This document shows positions 1 to 13,067 of a DNA stretch of 64,000 nucleotides, one piece after another. A model generated the notes under the pieces. It searched no databases and was not told the DNA's origin. It saw only the letters and a program-made list of their open reading frames with translations. Every line of letters begins with the position of its first letter. Positions within the stretch are counted from its first letter, which is position 1. Source of the stretch: Thelephora terrestris (lineage: Eukaryota > Basidiomycota > Agaricomycetes > Thelephorales > Thelephoraceae); the NCBI GenBank assembly GCA_015956445.1, contig WIUZ02000015.1:708001-772000 (forward strand), written 5' to 3'. The position numbers and the translations under genes are program-made.

Positions 1-640
1 ATGTAGCATTAGGATTACCTTCGTTGTTCAATGGCGCTGATCATTTTATCCGAAACTCGAACGAGTTGGAGCGTGGCGTCGACCAACAATCAGCGATCAT
101 TGATCAGGGCTCGGAAAACCATTGACATGTATGTAGTCTCTGCCTGAATGACCTAAGTGCGCACATGCTTTGTTCGAGACACTGTATGTACCTCGCTCCC
201 TCTCAATTGGATTAAAGTTTGATAAGAAGATTCTCACCCGGACAGGACTTGGACTTCCTCGGCGACCGATTCATCCGACTCCCACGTTCGTAAAACATTG
301 CATACACAGCTATTCTTATTCCTTTGATGCATAGAGTTTTCGGGCCCACGGTGGGCTTTCATACAGTACCCAAACAGGAACATCCATTTTGGATCCGTTG
401 GAATGGAGATCGACAGAACCCTCAATGAGATATGTCCCCTTACCACCTCCCCCGCGATGGCGCCGCTGGGAACATGGTCAGACGGCCTCCGTCGACAACA
501 GGTCAAGCTTCAATGTCGACTTCAGCACCCAAAAGCTCCTTTCTTGTTGAATGCAGATCAGGGAGTAACGTAGGTGTCCACGCTGATTCTCCCGGTTTGG
601 AGGTGCACGATGTCAGAGTAAGTGGTTTCCCTGATCAACA
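1..640. other. no gene recognised
   Basis: Mixed-composition sequence with only short overlapping open frames on both strands and no recognisable motif. I see no coding signal that I would defend. The right edge runs into the 84-bp minisatellite. Confidence 0.4.
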
Positions 641-957
641 GGTGAGTCTCGCAAGCATGCGATTGCTCAGGCCGGAGACCGTTCAAACTAGGATCGTCTC
701 AGCAAACATTTCCCATGCCCGACGGGTGAGTCTCGCAAGCATTGCGATTACTCAGGCCGGAGACCAATCAAACAAGGATCGTCTCAGCAAATGGCTTCCA
801 TGACCAACGGGTGAGTCTCGAAGCATTTCGATTACTCAGGGCAGAGGCGGCCCAAACAAGGATCGTCTCAGCAAACATTTCTCATGCCCAACGGGTGAGT
901 CTCGCAAGCATTGCGATTACTCAGGCCGGAGACCGTTCAAACAAGGATCGTCTCAAG
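641..957. repeat. 84-bp minisatellite, about 4 copies
   Basis: Four tandem copies start with GGTGAGTCTCG at 641, 725, 810 and 894, giving periods of 84, 85 and 84 bp. Each copy carries the landmarks GGTGAGTCTC, GATTACTCAGGCCGGAGAC and AAGGATCGTCTCAGCAAA with scattered substitutions. Copy 3 is the most diverged. Every unit contains a perfect basidiomycete-like 5' splice donor (GGTGAGT), which may be coincidental. The open frames through it are by-products of the repeat. Confidence 0.85.
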
Positions 958-1329
958 TGATTATTGAGGGTGCGCAGTTCCTCATCGTTTGGGTGCATCG
1001 TACTCTTCTTTGACCGATGCGTCTACGAATGGTGAGTCGACTGGCCCGATGGGAACCCGACCGTTGGAACGATCTGACCTCAACCAATTGCAATGGCTGT
1101 TTACCGTACGTCAATTGACATTGACACCACGAGTTTCTACGGAAACACACGCACTCCTCGCCCACCCCTTCGGGCCACTTTTGCGGTATGTCATGCTTCG
1201 AACTTCGACAGGAATTTTACAAAGAAATAGTCCACGGAAATTCTCAAATGGGTGCGAAACCGATGTGGTCCACATGGCACGGGTTTTCTGCACCATAATA
1301 GTCAATATTTTTTTCGTACTGTAGGCGAG

Positions 1330-1336
1330 TATAAAT
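1330..1336 (+). promoter_or_regulatory. TATA-like box for the 1456 gene
   Basis: TATAAAT lies 126 bp upstream of the ATG at 1456, followed by a C/T-rich stretch (CTCCTCCGCTTG, CTCATCTCACTCG) typical of fungal transcription starts. Position and composition support a core promoter; no transcript data are available. Confidence 0.4.
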
Positions 1337-1455
1337 TCCATGTTATCCAGAAAATTGAGACCCGCCAACATCCATTGTCGCTCCTCCGCTTGTCAAAGTC
1401 TGATCTCATCTCACTCGTCACGCGTCATACCTCGTCCCGCTCGTCTCACCTCACC

Positions 1456-4400
1456 ATGGCACCAAAACGTTCCGTGGGAAAGCCTTCATGTGGGCCTGGC
1501 TCCGGAACGACTGCGAGCGCCTTGCCACCCAAGCCCACTAAACCCCCCAACCCCCCCAAGCCCGCTAGGCCCGGGAAGACTCCAGAACAGCACGAGTTTC
1601 TAATCTCCTATATGCCGGAATTTGTCGCCCATCAGACCGCTGGAGCGTTAGAACGTTTTTGGCCAACTGTCTTTACCCCCTGGTATCAGAAATGGCCGGT
1701 TGGCATTACGACCGAAAGCATTGAAAAGTGGGGCTCACCTGAAGCCGCGAAACTAATGCTGCGTCAAGCTCACCAACAAGTGCGTATAACGAAGTGTCCC
1801 TCCTCTCGCCTACTCTAATTCACACACCGTGACAGAAATTGCGCATGTGGTTCCATAACCAGGCTCGCCCCACTTCCAAACCCCCCAAATCCGACCTGCG
1901 GCTGAACCAAACTGATAAACGAAAACTCGCTCCTGCCCAAGCCTACTGCAATTACGCCTGGAAGTCTGGTCTCAAAGAAATTGTTGAGGCCCGCTGGAAC
2001 CAACACATTAAGTCCAATCCAGCTGCGCTGGACGGTGGGTCAGCCGAGGACTTTGCTTCGGGCGACAAGATCCCCCTCACCTTCATGCTCAAGATCGCAA
2101 AGGAGGTCTATGATGCGCTGTCTCCCGAGGAGCGGAAGATTGTTGATGATCGTCGTGAGGAGGACCGGCAGAAGCTGTATAGGTCGATCCAGGACATCGA
2201 CGACGTCGGAGAGAGAGATGCAAAGCTCACCAAGCATGAAACGTAGGATATCTATGCTGGTCTACAACGCCTCATCTAACAATCAAATCATACTTCAGGA
2301 ACCAGCCATCGGTGGCTACGTCGTTGAACCGTGTACTCAAGAACCTAGAAGATCAGGCCGGTTGTGTTGCTCTCCTTCTTGTCGGATACGTGAATCCTCG
2401 AGACGGATCAACATCTTATCAGAAGTACGTGATCGAGCATTCCAACATCTGCCCATCTCATCTTTTTTGAATGAAGCTATTCTCAAGGGAAAACTGAGGA
2501 CGGTCAAGGATTCCGTGCTTTCTGCGGGACGGATTGGGATGATGTCGTCGAGAAAAGGTTTTTGGAGTGGAGCAGGGGTGTTTTTGGTGGTATGTACCCC
2601 TGAGACATGGCTAGCGGACATCGACTGACCATCCTCGTAGAACTGGAGAGCACCAGACGGTCTACTTTCATGTTCACCAACAAACCTCCGATCCCTGGAG
2701 CGGTGGCATCTTCGTCTACCGAAGGGAACTCCCAGACCCCTCTTATCGTGAAAGCTCGACCCAGGACCAGCGCCATATCAATTGAGGACGAGGACGAGGA
2801 CGAGGACGAAGAAGAAGGCGAATATATCGAGACCTTTGACCTCGCCCCTCTCCCTCAGTCCGTCGAAGCGGCACAGAGTGTTCCCGCCCAAGGACCAATT
2901 CCTACCCCTGTTGGCAGCCAACCAATCACTGCGAGCATCGAGCTCCTTCACGACGGCCTCGAAGCCATCATGTTTGTCTCGCCACAGGAAATTTTTGGTC
3001 CTCATCAGTCAGCTGGGTCCGCCGGGAACATGTCTACCGTCGTTTCCACTGCAGTACCCCAGCTTCCTCCTGCCAGACCTTTCCCAGTTTTTGGCTCTTC
3101 GCAAGCAATTATACCCGATCAAGTTACCGGTTCCCCTATGCTCTCCAAACTTTCTCACCTCGTTCCTGCCCCCATTCTTGGTTCCCCGCAGATGGTTACA
3201 CCCCATAATATTGACACTCGACAAATCTCCCAAGCCGTGCCATCTCATCCAGTTGCCGTTTCCCCTATGGTCTCCGAAATTCCTCATCTTGTCCCTTCAT
3301 CTGATCTTGACACTCCTTATCAAACCTCCCAAGCCGTGCCATCGCATCTAGTTGCCATTTCCCCTATGATCTCCGAAATTTCTCATCTTGTCCCTTCATC
3401 TGATCTTGGTTCCTCTCCTATAACTCCCCCTCGTCCTTCCGTAGTTCACAACCTCTCTGCCACACCTGGTCCTCAAGTTGCACGAGTGTTGCCTCAATCC
3501 ATTGGCCCGCACCGTCCTTCCAATCTTGCGGAGGAGGTTACCAGCGGCGGCTCGAGAACAGTGGTAACCCCCAGGAGCATCTACAAAACTCGAGACCGGA
3601 CCAACGCAGTCCCTGCCCATGGACTGCGACGTGATTCGATCGAAGGAGTGCCGGAAGTTATCCTGACGCTCGGTGGATCTGGGTATGAGCTCGTTACTGC
3701 CTCTGAGCAGCCGGATATCTCCACTGCACCGCCGTCCACTACGTCCATTTCCACTGCTCCTTCTCCCACGACAGCTCCTTCTACTGTACCTTCTGACGAA
3801 TTCATTGTACCGTCATCACAAGGGTCGTTCGAGGAGTTAACCATTCCCATGAATATCGACGCAAGCCTTACCGACGACACCTCCCCCACAGGTGAAAGTG
3901 CCACACCCTCGTTGCAACAGTCCCCCGAAGAACCTTCGATAACTATCAGTCCGTTATTTAACTGCCGATTTGCCCTCCGCATCATCCCGACCTATCAGAT
4001 CGACCGATCGGATTTCCCTTCCTGGTTCCAAGAGCGCGGGAGGCTTGATGCCGTACTGTCTGTGGAGGGTGGGGGCCTTTGGGAGAGGCTCATTAGTGCC
4101 TGGCTCAGGCAGGAAAGAAGAGTAGGCTTTGGTCTCAACGAAAAGGTGGTGAGTGAAAGGTTTCGTGTCCCTGTTTGACATCTTCTAAATATTTTTTCAT
4201 AGGGAGCGAGTTTGCCGATGAAGAAAAAGCCCGGAATATTGAAAGAGTACTTCAAGTGGCACCACAACCCCTCCAAGGGGAACGCGATCATCCTGCCTGG
4301 GTTTGGAGAGGAGGTTTTCGACTGGTGGAACAGCATACAACCGAAATGGCGGTACAGGAACGAGTCTGACGCTGACACCCCCAATGACTATTCCTTTATC

Positions 4401-4733
4401 CTCGCTGGTGGGAAGAAGGGGGTCTTCCTCTTCATCTTGTGCCTGGCTTGGTGGGATCGAGCACATGGTCTGGGTCTGGAGAAAACGAAGACCGAGCGTC
4501 GTGCAGCAGCGCGGGCTGCTGGGAAGGACGACGCCAGCCTGGATTTCAGAGATCTCCCTGATCACGACATCAGCTGGTTCAACATCGTTAACGACCTCCT
4601 CATCGTCTTCGAACGCGCACATGTCTGGCCGGTACCTGTTGCTGGTGCTTCTGCAGGGGTGGTCAGCGGGCGGAGGAAGCGAGCGACCGAGGGGGCTTCC
4701 GCTTCGTCGCCCAAGAAGAAGAAAGTGTCTTGA
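1456..4733 (+). CDS. six-exon gene, protein of unknown function (about 1,002 aa)
   Basis: I do not recognise a named family. Exons read as 1456-1779, 1836-2242, 2299-2424, 2477-2589, 2641-4148 and 4203-4733; all five introns are 51-56 bp with GT-AG ends and all junctions keep frame, which strongly supports a real gene. The start is the first ATG of the open frame, 126 bp after a TATA-like box. The protein begins with a Pro/Lys-rich segment, then a helical region with conserved-looking aromatic residues (residues about 40-240). A long Ser/Pro/Thr-rich low-complexity middle follows, including an acidic run encoded by GAGGAC repeats near 2790 and an imperfectly repeated AVPSH-type segment. The C-terminal module (LKEYFKWHH, VFDWWNSIQPKWR, FLFILCLAWWDRA) resembles modules in many agaricomycete hypothetical proteins near transposons. 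It ends in a basic KKKK tail that could be a nuclear localisation signal. It could be a host gene or part of a degenerate element; the clean splicing argues that it is or recently was functional. Confidence 0.75.
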
Positions 4734-5600
4734 TGACATCTGTTCTTTTCTCCATATCCCTTCCTTCTTCACGCTGTCCCAAACAACCCACACCCTTGAT
4801 CTGTGATTCAATTGCCCCGTTTACAGTCGTTTCGCCACAATCCACCCGCCTTTCCCTACAAGTATTTAATATCTATCCGTGGCCGCTGCATCCCGCCTGC
4901 ATGGTTGCTCTTTGCTTTGCTTCTTGTCCACAGTTTCCACGTCCCTATAACTACCTGTCCCTACAAGTACCTGTTGATATTTTTTGTATTCTGCACCTCC
5001 AAATGTGTCTGATGTGTTGTAGTCGTTTGATACGAGTAGACAACACTGATCATGTTTAATCTAAAATAACGTGGTAACGAGTCTGCCGGAGGCGGCAATA
5101 GTGAGCGAATAACGTTAGTAAATGACTGCAACGGTTCTCTAATTACACGACAGCCATCGCTGGACTCTAAATCTAGACTATGATCGCAAGGTCGAAACTA
5201 CGTGGCAGCGGATGTCAATGGGCTTGTGCGCTGTTCTCACCGAGGTCGAACGAGGCTGTGCAAAGGGCCCCATCACCGCGCAGGATGGTTGGGAAAATGG
5301 CCGATCAAAAAATCAACACCTTTGAATTGCAAGGCCGCACGGAGTTGTAAGTCGTGGAGCGACAGACTCAGTGCGGAGAACATGACAGGTGATATGATAG
5401 GTAGATAGAGAGTAATCACTGTACAGAAAGATGAGAGTCCGACAGAAAGGAGAGGGCACATGTTGACTAATCAGGACGTGATACATGCGACGTGTGCAGG
5501 GAGCAGGGAATCGGTTGCTCGTACAGGAATGGGATACAAATTAAACAGAGGGGAAACGGAGAAGAGAAAAACAGAGGCCGGGGATGGGGAACGGTGGGTC
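4734..5600. other. intergenic, no gene recognised
   Basis: Downstream of the 1456-4733 gene. The first 300 bp is pyrimidine-rich with a twice-repeated CCCTACAAGTA motif. From about 5080 the sequence turns purine-rich and grades into the satellite array. No coding signal. Confidence 0.4.
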
Positions 5601-8600
5601 AGAAATGGGGGAGTCGTGGTCGGCAACTAACATCATGGCACCTGGAGAGCACATGAGACGGTTTGTTGTGATACTGTCTCACGTGGTAGTGCGATAAGCA
5701 ATAAGGCAGGCGGAAACGGAAGAAAATTACCTGATAAGGGCGGGTTGGATGTAGGAGGAGCGGGTAGCTCTGGAGTGACCGAGTGCGCAGCATCTGGATA
5801 CCTGGTGAGAGGGTGATTTATTTTGTACTTACCAGGAATGCACTAGTACAGGGTCACTGTGTGTGAGAGGGAGGGATGGATCAGGGAAAAAAGTTAAGAC
5901 ATGAACGGTACCCGTCGAATGGCACGGCGGACTACATCAGTTCACTGAAGGGTAATCCTATGCAATCATTGCAGAGGCGTAGAGTACTCGCCTGGAATTT
6001 TCTGTGAGACTGCGGAGTTTGTGAGCGTAGAGTTGGCGGAATTGGATCATGTGAGTACGGGAGGATGGTTAGGAAGACCGGGCACTCATCTACGAACCGA
6101 ACGTGATGTGCGGGCGTGAGGGAGGTGGTTGTTAGTCCGGGAACCGGATAACCGACAAAGCAGGAGGACAAGGGAGGAACAGGGGCAGGGAGAGAGCCGA
6201 TGGGGGTCATTAGAAGTCGTTGTTGGTCAAATCGGGACATTCTGTGGACCACGTGAGATGGTGGATTGCGCCATCGTCTCACTGTGTAAAGCGATGAGGA
6301 ATGAGACGCCCGAAAAGGGAAAAAAATCACCGGCGAAGGGTAGGTTGGACGCGAGTGAGTGCCTCCGTACCAATCGAATGCGCAGCATCCGATTACCGTG
6401 GGAGTGGGAAGTTTGGTGTATGTGCTCACCAGAAATGCACAGAAAGGGGATAGTAACTGGTATTGAGAGGGAGGGATGGGTCAGAAGAAGATAATGACGT
6501 GGAACCATACCCATCGGTTGGCACGGGAGGACTATGCCAGCTCACCAGAGAGGAGTCCTGGGTGATCGTGATGCAAGGTGGATGGCTTCCTGGAGTTCTC
6601 TGTGAACCCACGAAGTTTGTAAGCGTAGAATTGGCGAAGTTGGATCGAGTGAGTACGGGAGGATGGTTGGAGAGACCGGGCACTCGTCTGCGAACCGAAC
6701 GTGGCACCTGCAATGTGTGGGCGTGAGGGAAGTGGTCGTTAGTCCGGGAACCAGATAACCGATGAAGCAGGAGGACGAGGGAGGAACAGGGGCAGGGAGA
6801 GAGCCGATGGGAGGTGAGGGAGTCGTTAGAGTCGTTGTTCAACTTGTTGGTCTAGTCGGGACATCTGTGGACCACGTGAGACGGAGGATTGCGCCATCAT
6901 CTCACAGGGAAGCAATCATTTGCGAGATGGCTGAAAAGGGAAAAAATCACCAGTGAAGGGAAGGTTAGACACGGACAAGTGCCTCTGGACCAGTAGAATG
7001 CGCTGCATCTAGACACCACGTGAGGGGGCGGTTCATCGTGTGTGCTTATCAGGAATGCGATAGAAGAGGGTTCCTGTGGGTGGAAAAGTGGATCAGAAAA
7101 ATGTCAAGAAACGGAACGGCACCCGTCGAACGTGGTTCATGCACGGTAGCGCTACTTCCTCTTGTCGAGAAGAGTCCTGGGTGATCTTGGAGCGAGGCGG
7201 CTGGCTCCCTGGAGTTCTCTGTGATACCGCGGAGTTTGTGAGCGTAGAATTGGCGGAGTTGGATCAAGTGGGTGCGGGAGGATGTTGGAGAGACCGGGCA
7301 CTCGTCTGCGAACCGAACGTGGCACCCGCAATGTGCGGGCGTGAGGGAAGTGGTTGTTCTTCCAGGAACTGGACAACCGATGAAGCAAGATGGCGGTGGA
7401 GGAACAGGGGCAGGGAAAGAGAGCCGGCGGGAGATGGGAAGTCGTTGTCGGACAAATCGGGACATCCGTGAGTCACGTGAGGCAGTGGATTGTGCCATCA
7501 TCTCACTGGGTGCAAGTGGGTGAAGCGATAAGTTATGAGACGGCTGAGAAAGTAAAAAGCTCACAAGTGAAGGGAGGGGTAGACGTGGGCGAGCGCATCT
7601 GGACAGTTCTAGACCAATCAAAGGAGCGGCATCTGGATAACACGTGAGCGGGCGATTTATCGTGTGTGCTCATCAGGATTGCGATAGAAGAGGGTTCCTG
7701 TGGGTGGAAGATTGGATCAGAAAATGTCAAGAAACGGAACGGTACCCGTCGAACGTGGTTCATGCACGGTAGCGCTACGTCCTCTCGTCGAGAAGAGTCC
7801 TGGGTGATCTTGAAGCGAGGTGGATGGCTTCCTGGAGTTGTCTGTGAGACCACGGAGCTTGTGAGCGTAATATTGGCGGAATTGGGTCGAGTGAGTGATG
7901 GAGGATGATTGGGAAGACCGGGCGTTCATCTGCAAACAAAACGTGGCACCCTCAATGTGCAGGCGTGAGGGAAGTGGTCGTTCATCCAGGAACTGCATGA
8001 CCGATGGAGCAAGATAGTGAGAGAGGAACAGGGGAAGGGAGAGAGCCGGTAGGAGATGAGGGTGTCGTTGTCATACAAATCGGGACAACTGTGGACCACG
8101 TGAGACGGTGGGTTACAACGACTTCTCACTAAGTAGACGATAAGTTATGAGACGGCCGAAAAAGGAAGAGGCTCACCAGTGACGAGAGGGTGAGACGTGG
8201 TGCCTCTAGATCAATCAAACGAGCCGCTCTGGATACTACGTGAGCGGGCGATTTGTCGTGTGTAATTACCGGCAAAGCGATAGGAGTGAATCACGGCGGT
8301 GTGGAGAAAACACCAAATCTAAATCAAGGTGGATAGCACGAGAAGACTACGCCAGCTCACCGGTGGGAAGCACTAGGTGATCGTGAAGCAAGGTGGATGG
8401 CTTCCTGGAGTTCTCTGTGAGACCACGGAGTTTGTGAACTGGTGGAGTTGGATCGAGTGAGTGCTGGAGGATGGTTGGAAAGACTGGGTGTTTGTCTGCA
8501 AACAGGACGTAGCACCCGCAACGTGCGGGCATGAGGGAAGTGATCATTCGTCCAGGAACTGCACGACCGACGGAACAAGATAGTGAGAGATGGACAGGGG

Positions 8601-11600
8601 AAGGGAGAGAGCCGGTGGGAGATGGGGGTGTCGTTGTTGGACAAATCAGGACAACTGTGGACCACGTGAGACGGTGGGTTACAGCGACTTCCCCTAAGTA
8701 GACGATAAGTTGTGAGACGGCCGAAAAAGGAAGAGGCTCACCAGTGACGGGAGGGTGAGACGCGGCGCCTCTAGACGAATCAAACGAGCCGCTCTGTATA
8801 CCACGGGAGCGGGCGAGTTGCCGCGTGTACTTACCGGGAATGCGATGGGGGTGGAGTCCGGCGATGAGAAGGGAACATCAAATAAATGTCGAGACGAATG
8901 GCACGGGAAAACTACGGCAGCTTACCGATGGGAAGCACTGGGTGATCGTGACGAGAGGCGGATGGCTTCCTAGAGTTCTCTGTGAGACCACGGAGTTTGT
9001 GAGGATAGAACTGGCGGAGTTGGATCGAGTGAGTGCTATAGGATGGTTGGAGAGACCGGGCGTTCGTCTGCAAACAAAACGTGGCACACTCAATGTGCGA
9101 GCGTGAGGGAAGTGGACGTTTGTCCAGGAACTGCATGACCGATGGAACAGGACGGCGAGAGAAGAACAGGGGTAGGGGGAGAGACGGTGGGGGATGAGGC
9201 AGTCATCGTCGGACAAATCGGAACAGCTGTGGACCACGTGACACGGTGGACTATTAGATCATCTACGAGATAAAGCGATAAGCTATGAGACGGCCGAAAA
9301 AATGAAGAAGTTCACCAGTGACGGGAGGGTGAGACGCGGGCGAGTGCCTCTCGACCAACCGAATGAGCGGCGTCTGGATACCATGTAAGCGGGCAATTTA
9401 TTGTGTGTACTTAATGGAAGGGCGACAGGAGTGGATTCCGGTGGTGGGGAGGGAACATTAGATAAAAATTAAGACGAATTGCACAGGAACACTACGTGCC
9501 ATCATCGAGAGGAGTCCTGGATGATCGTGGAGGCGATGGCTTTTTGCAGATCATTGCGAGACCACGGAGTTTGTAGTCTGTGAGCGTGGAGTAATGGAGG
9601 GTGCGGGCACTCGTCGGCAAACCGAACGTGGCACCCGCAATCTGCGGGTGTGAGGGAAGTGGCCGTTCGACCAGGAACTGCATGATCGATGGAACAGGAC
9701 GGCGAGAGAGCCGGTGGGAGATGAGGGCGTCGTTGTCAGACAAATCTAGGCAACTGTGGATCGTGTGACACGGTGGATTGCAAACAACGTCTCGCTAAAT
9801 AATGTGCTAGATAAAGCGATAAGCTATAAGACGGCCGAGAAAGGAAGAAGTTCACCAGTGATGGGAGGGTGAGACGCGGTGCCTCTAAACCAATCAAATG
9901 AACGGCGTCTGGATACCACGTGAGCGGGCGATTTGTCTTGTGCGGAAATGCGATAGGAGTGGAGTCCGGCGGTGGGAATGGAACATCAAATAAAAATCAA
10001 GACGAACGGCATGGGAGAACTTCGCCAGCTCACTGATGGGAAGCCCTGAGTGATATCGAAGCAGGGTAGAAGCGTTCCTGGAGATCTCTGCGAGACCACG
10101 GAGTTTGTGAGCGTAGAGCTGGCAGGGCTAAATCGAGTGAGTGCAGGAGCATGGTTGGAAAGACCGGGCGCTCGTCTGCAAACAAAACGTGGCACACTCG
10201 ATGTGCGAGCGTGAGGGAAGTGGTCGTTCGTCCAGGAACTGCATAACCGATGGAACAGGACAGTGAGAGAGGAACAGGGGCAGGGAGAGAGCCGGTGGAA
10301 GATGAGGGAGGCGTTGTCAGACAAATCGGGACAACTGTGCACCAGGTGACACGGCGGATCACAAAAAATGTCTCACTTGGTAATCTATGAGATAAAGCGA
10401 TAAGCTATGAGATGGCCGAAAAAGGAAGAAGTTGTTCACCAGTGATGGGAGGGCGAGATGCGGGTGAGTGCCTTTAGACATCAAATGAGCGGAGTTCGAA
10501 TACCACGTGAGCGGGCGATTTATCCTGTGTGCTCATCAGGAATGCGATGGAAGAGGGTTCCTGTGGGTGGAAAGATAGATCAGAAAGATATCAAGAAACC
10601 GAACCCTACCCAACGCGGTTGTGAATGCACTGGAGGGTTACATCCTACCGTCGAGAGAAGGTCTGGGTGATATTGAAGCGAGGCGGAAGGCTTCCTAGCG
10701 TTCTCTGTGAGACAACGGAGAGAAAACCAGGCGCTTGTCTGCAGACCGAACGTGTCGCCCGCAATGTGCATGGGGGGCAGGAAAGTGATTGTTCATCCAG
10801 GAACTGTATAACTGATGGAACAGGATGGCGGGAGAGGAACAGGGGTAAGGAAGAGAGCCGATGGGAGATGAGGGTGTCAGTGTCGGAGAAATCGGAACAT
10901 CTGTGGACCACGTGAGAAAGGTGGATTTCGACGACGTCTCACTGTCTAAGGCGATAAGCTATGAGACGGCCGAAAAAAGGAAGAAGTTCACCAATGGCGG
11001 GAGGGTTAAATGGGGTGCCTCTCGACCAATCAAATGAGCGGCGTCTGGATGCCGCGTGAGCGGGTGATGTGTCGTCTGTACTTACCGGGAATGTGATGGG
11101 GGTGAGTCTGGCGGTGGGCAGGGAACATCAAATAAAAATCAAGACGGATGGAACGGAAAGACTACGCCAGCTCACCGTAGGGAGGCACTGGGTGATCGTG
11201 ACGTGAGGTGTATGGCTTCCTGGAGTTCTCTGTGAGACCACGGAGTTTGTGAGCATAGAGCTGGCAGAGTTGGATCGAGTGAGTGCTGGGGGATGGTTGG
11301 GAAGACCAGGCATTCGTCTGCAAACAAAACGTGGCACCCTCAATGTGCGGGCGTGAGGGAAGTGGTCGTTCGCCCAGGAACTGCACGACCTACGGAACAA
11401 GTCAGTGAGAGAGGAACAGGGGAAGGGAGAGAGCCGGCGGGGGATGAGGGTTTCGTTGTCGGACAAATCAGGACAACTGTGGACGATGTGGGACGGTGGG
11501 TTACAACGACTTCTCACTAAATAGACGATAAGTTATGAGACGGCCGAAAAAGGAAGAGGCTCACCAGTGACGGGAAGGTGGGCGCGGCGCCTCTAGACGA

Positions 11601-12810
11601 ATCAAACGAGCCGCTCTGTATACCACGGGAGCGGGCGAGTTGCTGCGTGTACTTACCGGGAATGCGATGGGGGTGGAGTCCGGCGATGAGAAGGGAACAT
11701 CAAATAAACGTTGAGACGAATGGCACGGGAAAACTACGGCAGCTCATCGATGGCGGAGTTGGATCGAGTGAGTGCGGGAAAATGGTTGGAGAGAACCTGG
11801 CACTCGCCGGGAAACCAAACGTGGCACTCGCAATGTGGAGGCGTGAGGGGAGTGGCCGTTCGACCAGAAAGTGCATGATCGATGAAACCAGGATAGCGAG
11901 GGAGGAACAGGGGCAGTGAGAGAGCCGGTAGGAGATGAGGGTGTCGTTGTCGGACAAATCGGGACAACTGTGGGTTAAAACGACGTCTCACTGGGTAAAG
12001 CGATAAGTTATGAGACGGCCGAAAAGGGAAGAGATTCACCAATGTCGGGAGGGTTAGACGCGGTGCCTCTAGATCAATCAAACGAGTCACTCTGGATACC
12101 ACGTGAGCGGGAAATTTATCCTGTGTGTTCATCAGAAATGCGATAGAAGAGAGTTTCTGTGGGTGGAAAGGTAGATCGGAAAAATATCAAGAAACAAAAC
12201 CGTACCCAAGGTGGTTCTGAATGCACGGGAGGGGTACATCCTACCGTGGAGAAACGACCTGAGTGATCTTGAAGCGAGGCGGATGGCTTCCTGGAGTTCT
12301 CTGTGAGACCACGGGGTTTGTGAGCGCAGCATTGACGCTGTTGGATCGAGTGAGGGCGGGAGGATGGTTAGGGAGACCGGGCGCTTGTCTGCAGACCGAA
12401 TGTGTTGCCCGCAATGTGCATGGGGGGCAGGGAAGTGACCGTTCATCCAGAAACTGCATGACCGATGAAACCAGATGGCGAGAGAGGAACAGGGGGAGGG
12501 AAAGAGCCGGTGGGAGATGAGGGTGTCATTGTCGGACAAATCAGGACAAATGTGAACCACGTGAGAGGGTGGATTACAACAACGTCTCACTAAGTAGACG
12601 GTAAGTTATGAGACGGCCGAAAAAGGAAGAGGTTCACCAGTGACGAGAGGGTGAGACGTGGTGCCTCTGGCCCAATCAAACAAGCTGCTCTGGATACCAC
12701 TTGAGCGGGCAATTTGTCTTGTGTACTTACCAGGAATGCGACAGGAATGCTCAGGAATGGAGTCCGCCGATGGGAAGGGGGCATCGAGTAAACGCCAAGA
12801 CGGATGGTAC
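5600..12810. repeat. tandem satellite, unit about 590 bp (left part)
   Basis: A diverged tandem array. The landmark TCTGTGAGACCACGGAGTTT (and close variants) recurs at about 6001, 6599, 7218, 7841, 8414, 8979, 9554, 10087, 10704, 11229 and 12300, spacing 525-623 bp. One monomer near 11750 has lost this block. Each monomer also has a CCAATCA box, two CACGTGAG E-boxes about 150 bp apart, and a purine-rich block (GAGGAACAGGGGCAGGGAGAG). The plus strand is strongly purine-skewed. Many 60-190 codon open frames appear on both strands but none is shared in frame by all monomers, so I treat it as non-coding satellite. A centromeric or subtelomeric role is possible but unproven. Confidence 0.85.
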
Positions 12811-13058
12811 TAACGGCGTGCGCAAGATAAGATGGGTAAAAACAGATAGTTCATTCGAGATAAATAGCTAGCTTTATATACAGTTGGGTGGTGTACGCGT
12901 AAGCTACATATATCAAAGAAGTGAAAGTGACAAAGAGAACTGGATGCAAGACGAAAGACAGTGAAACATATCAAAGCGCCACATACAACCTCAAAGAGTC
13001 GGGCCGATCCTCACGGCTCATAGCCGGGCCTTTGGCACGGGATCTGCGTTTTCCAACA
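12811..13058 (-). repeat. 3' LTR of copia element 1
   Basis: 248 bp, identical to 17663-17910. A TATA box (TATATAAA on the minus strand) lies at 12873-12880, with its twin at 17725-17732. Confidence 0.96.
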
Positions 13059-13067
13059 CTCCCCCTC
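13059..13067 (-). promoter_or_regulatory. polypurine tract of copia element 1
   Basis: Minus-strand GAGGGGGAG immediately abuts the 3' LTR, the expected position for the plus-strand primer of reverse transcription. It overlaps the stop codon of the polyprotein at 13066-13068. Confidence 0.75.

Noticed and set aside
7049-7621. Open frames of 100-190 codons in the satellite, especially on the minus strand
   Set aside because: They recur because the monomer recurs, use different frames in different monomers, and lack splice or start conservation.
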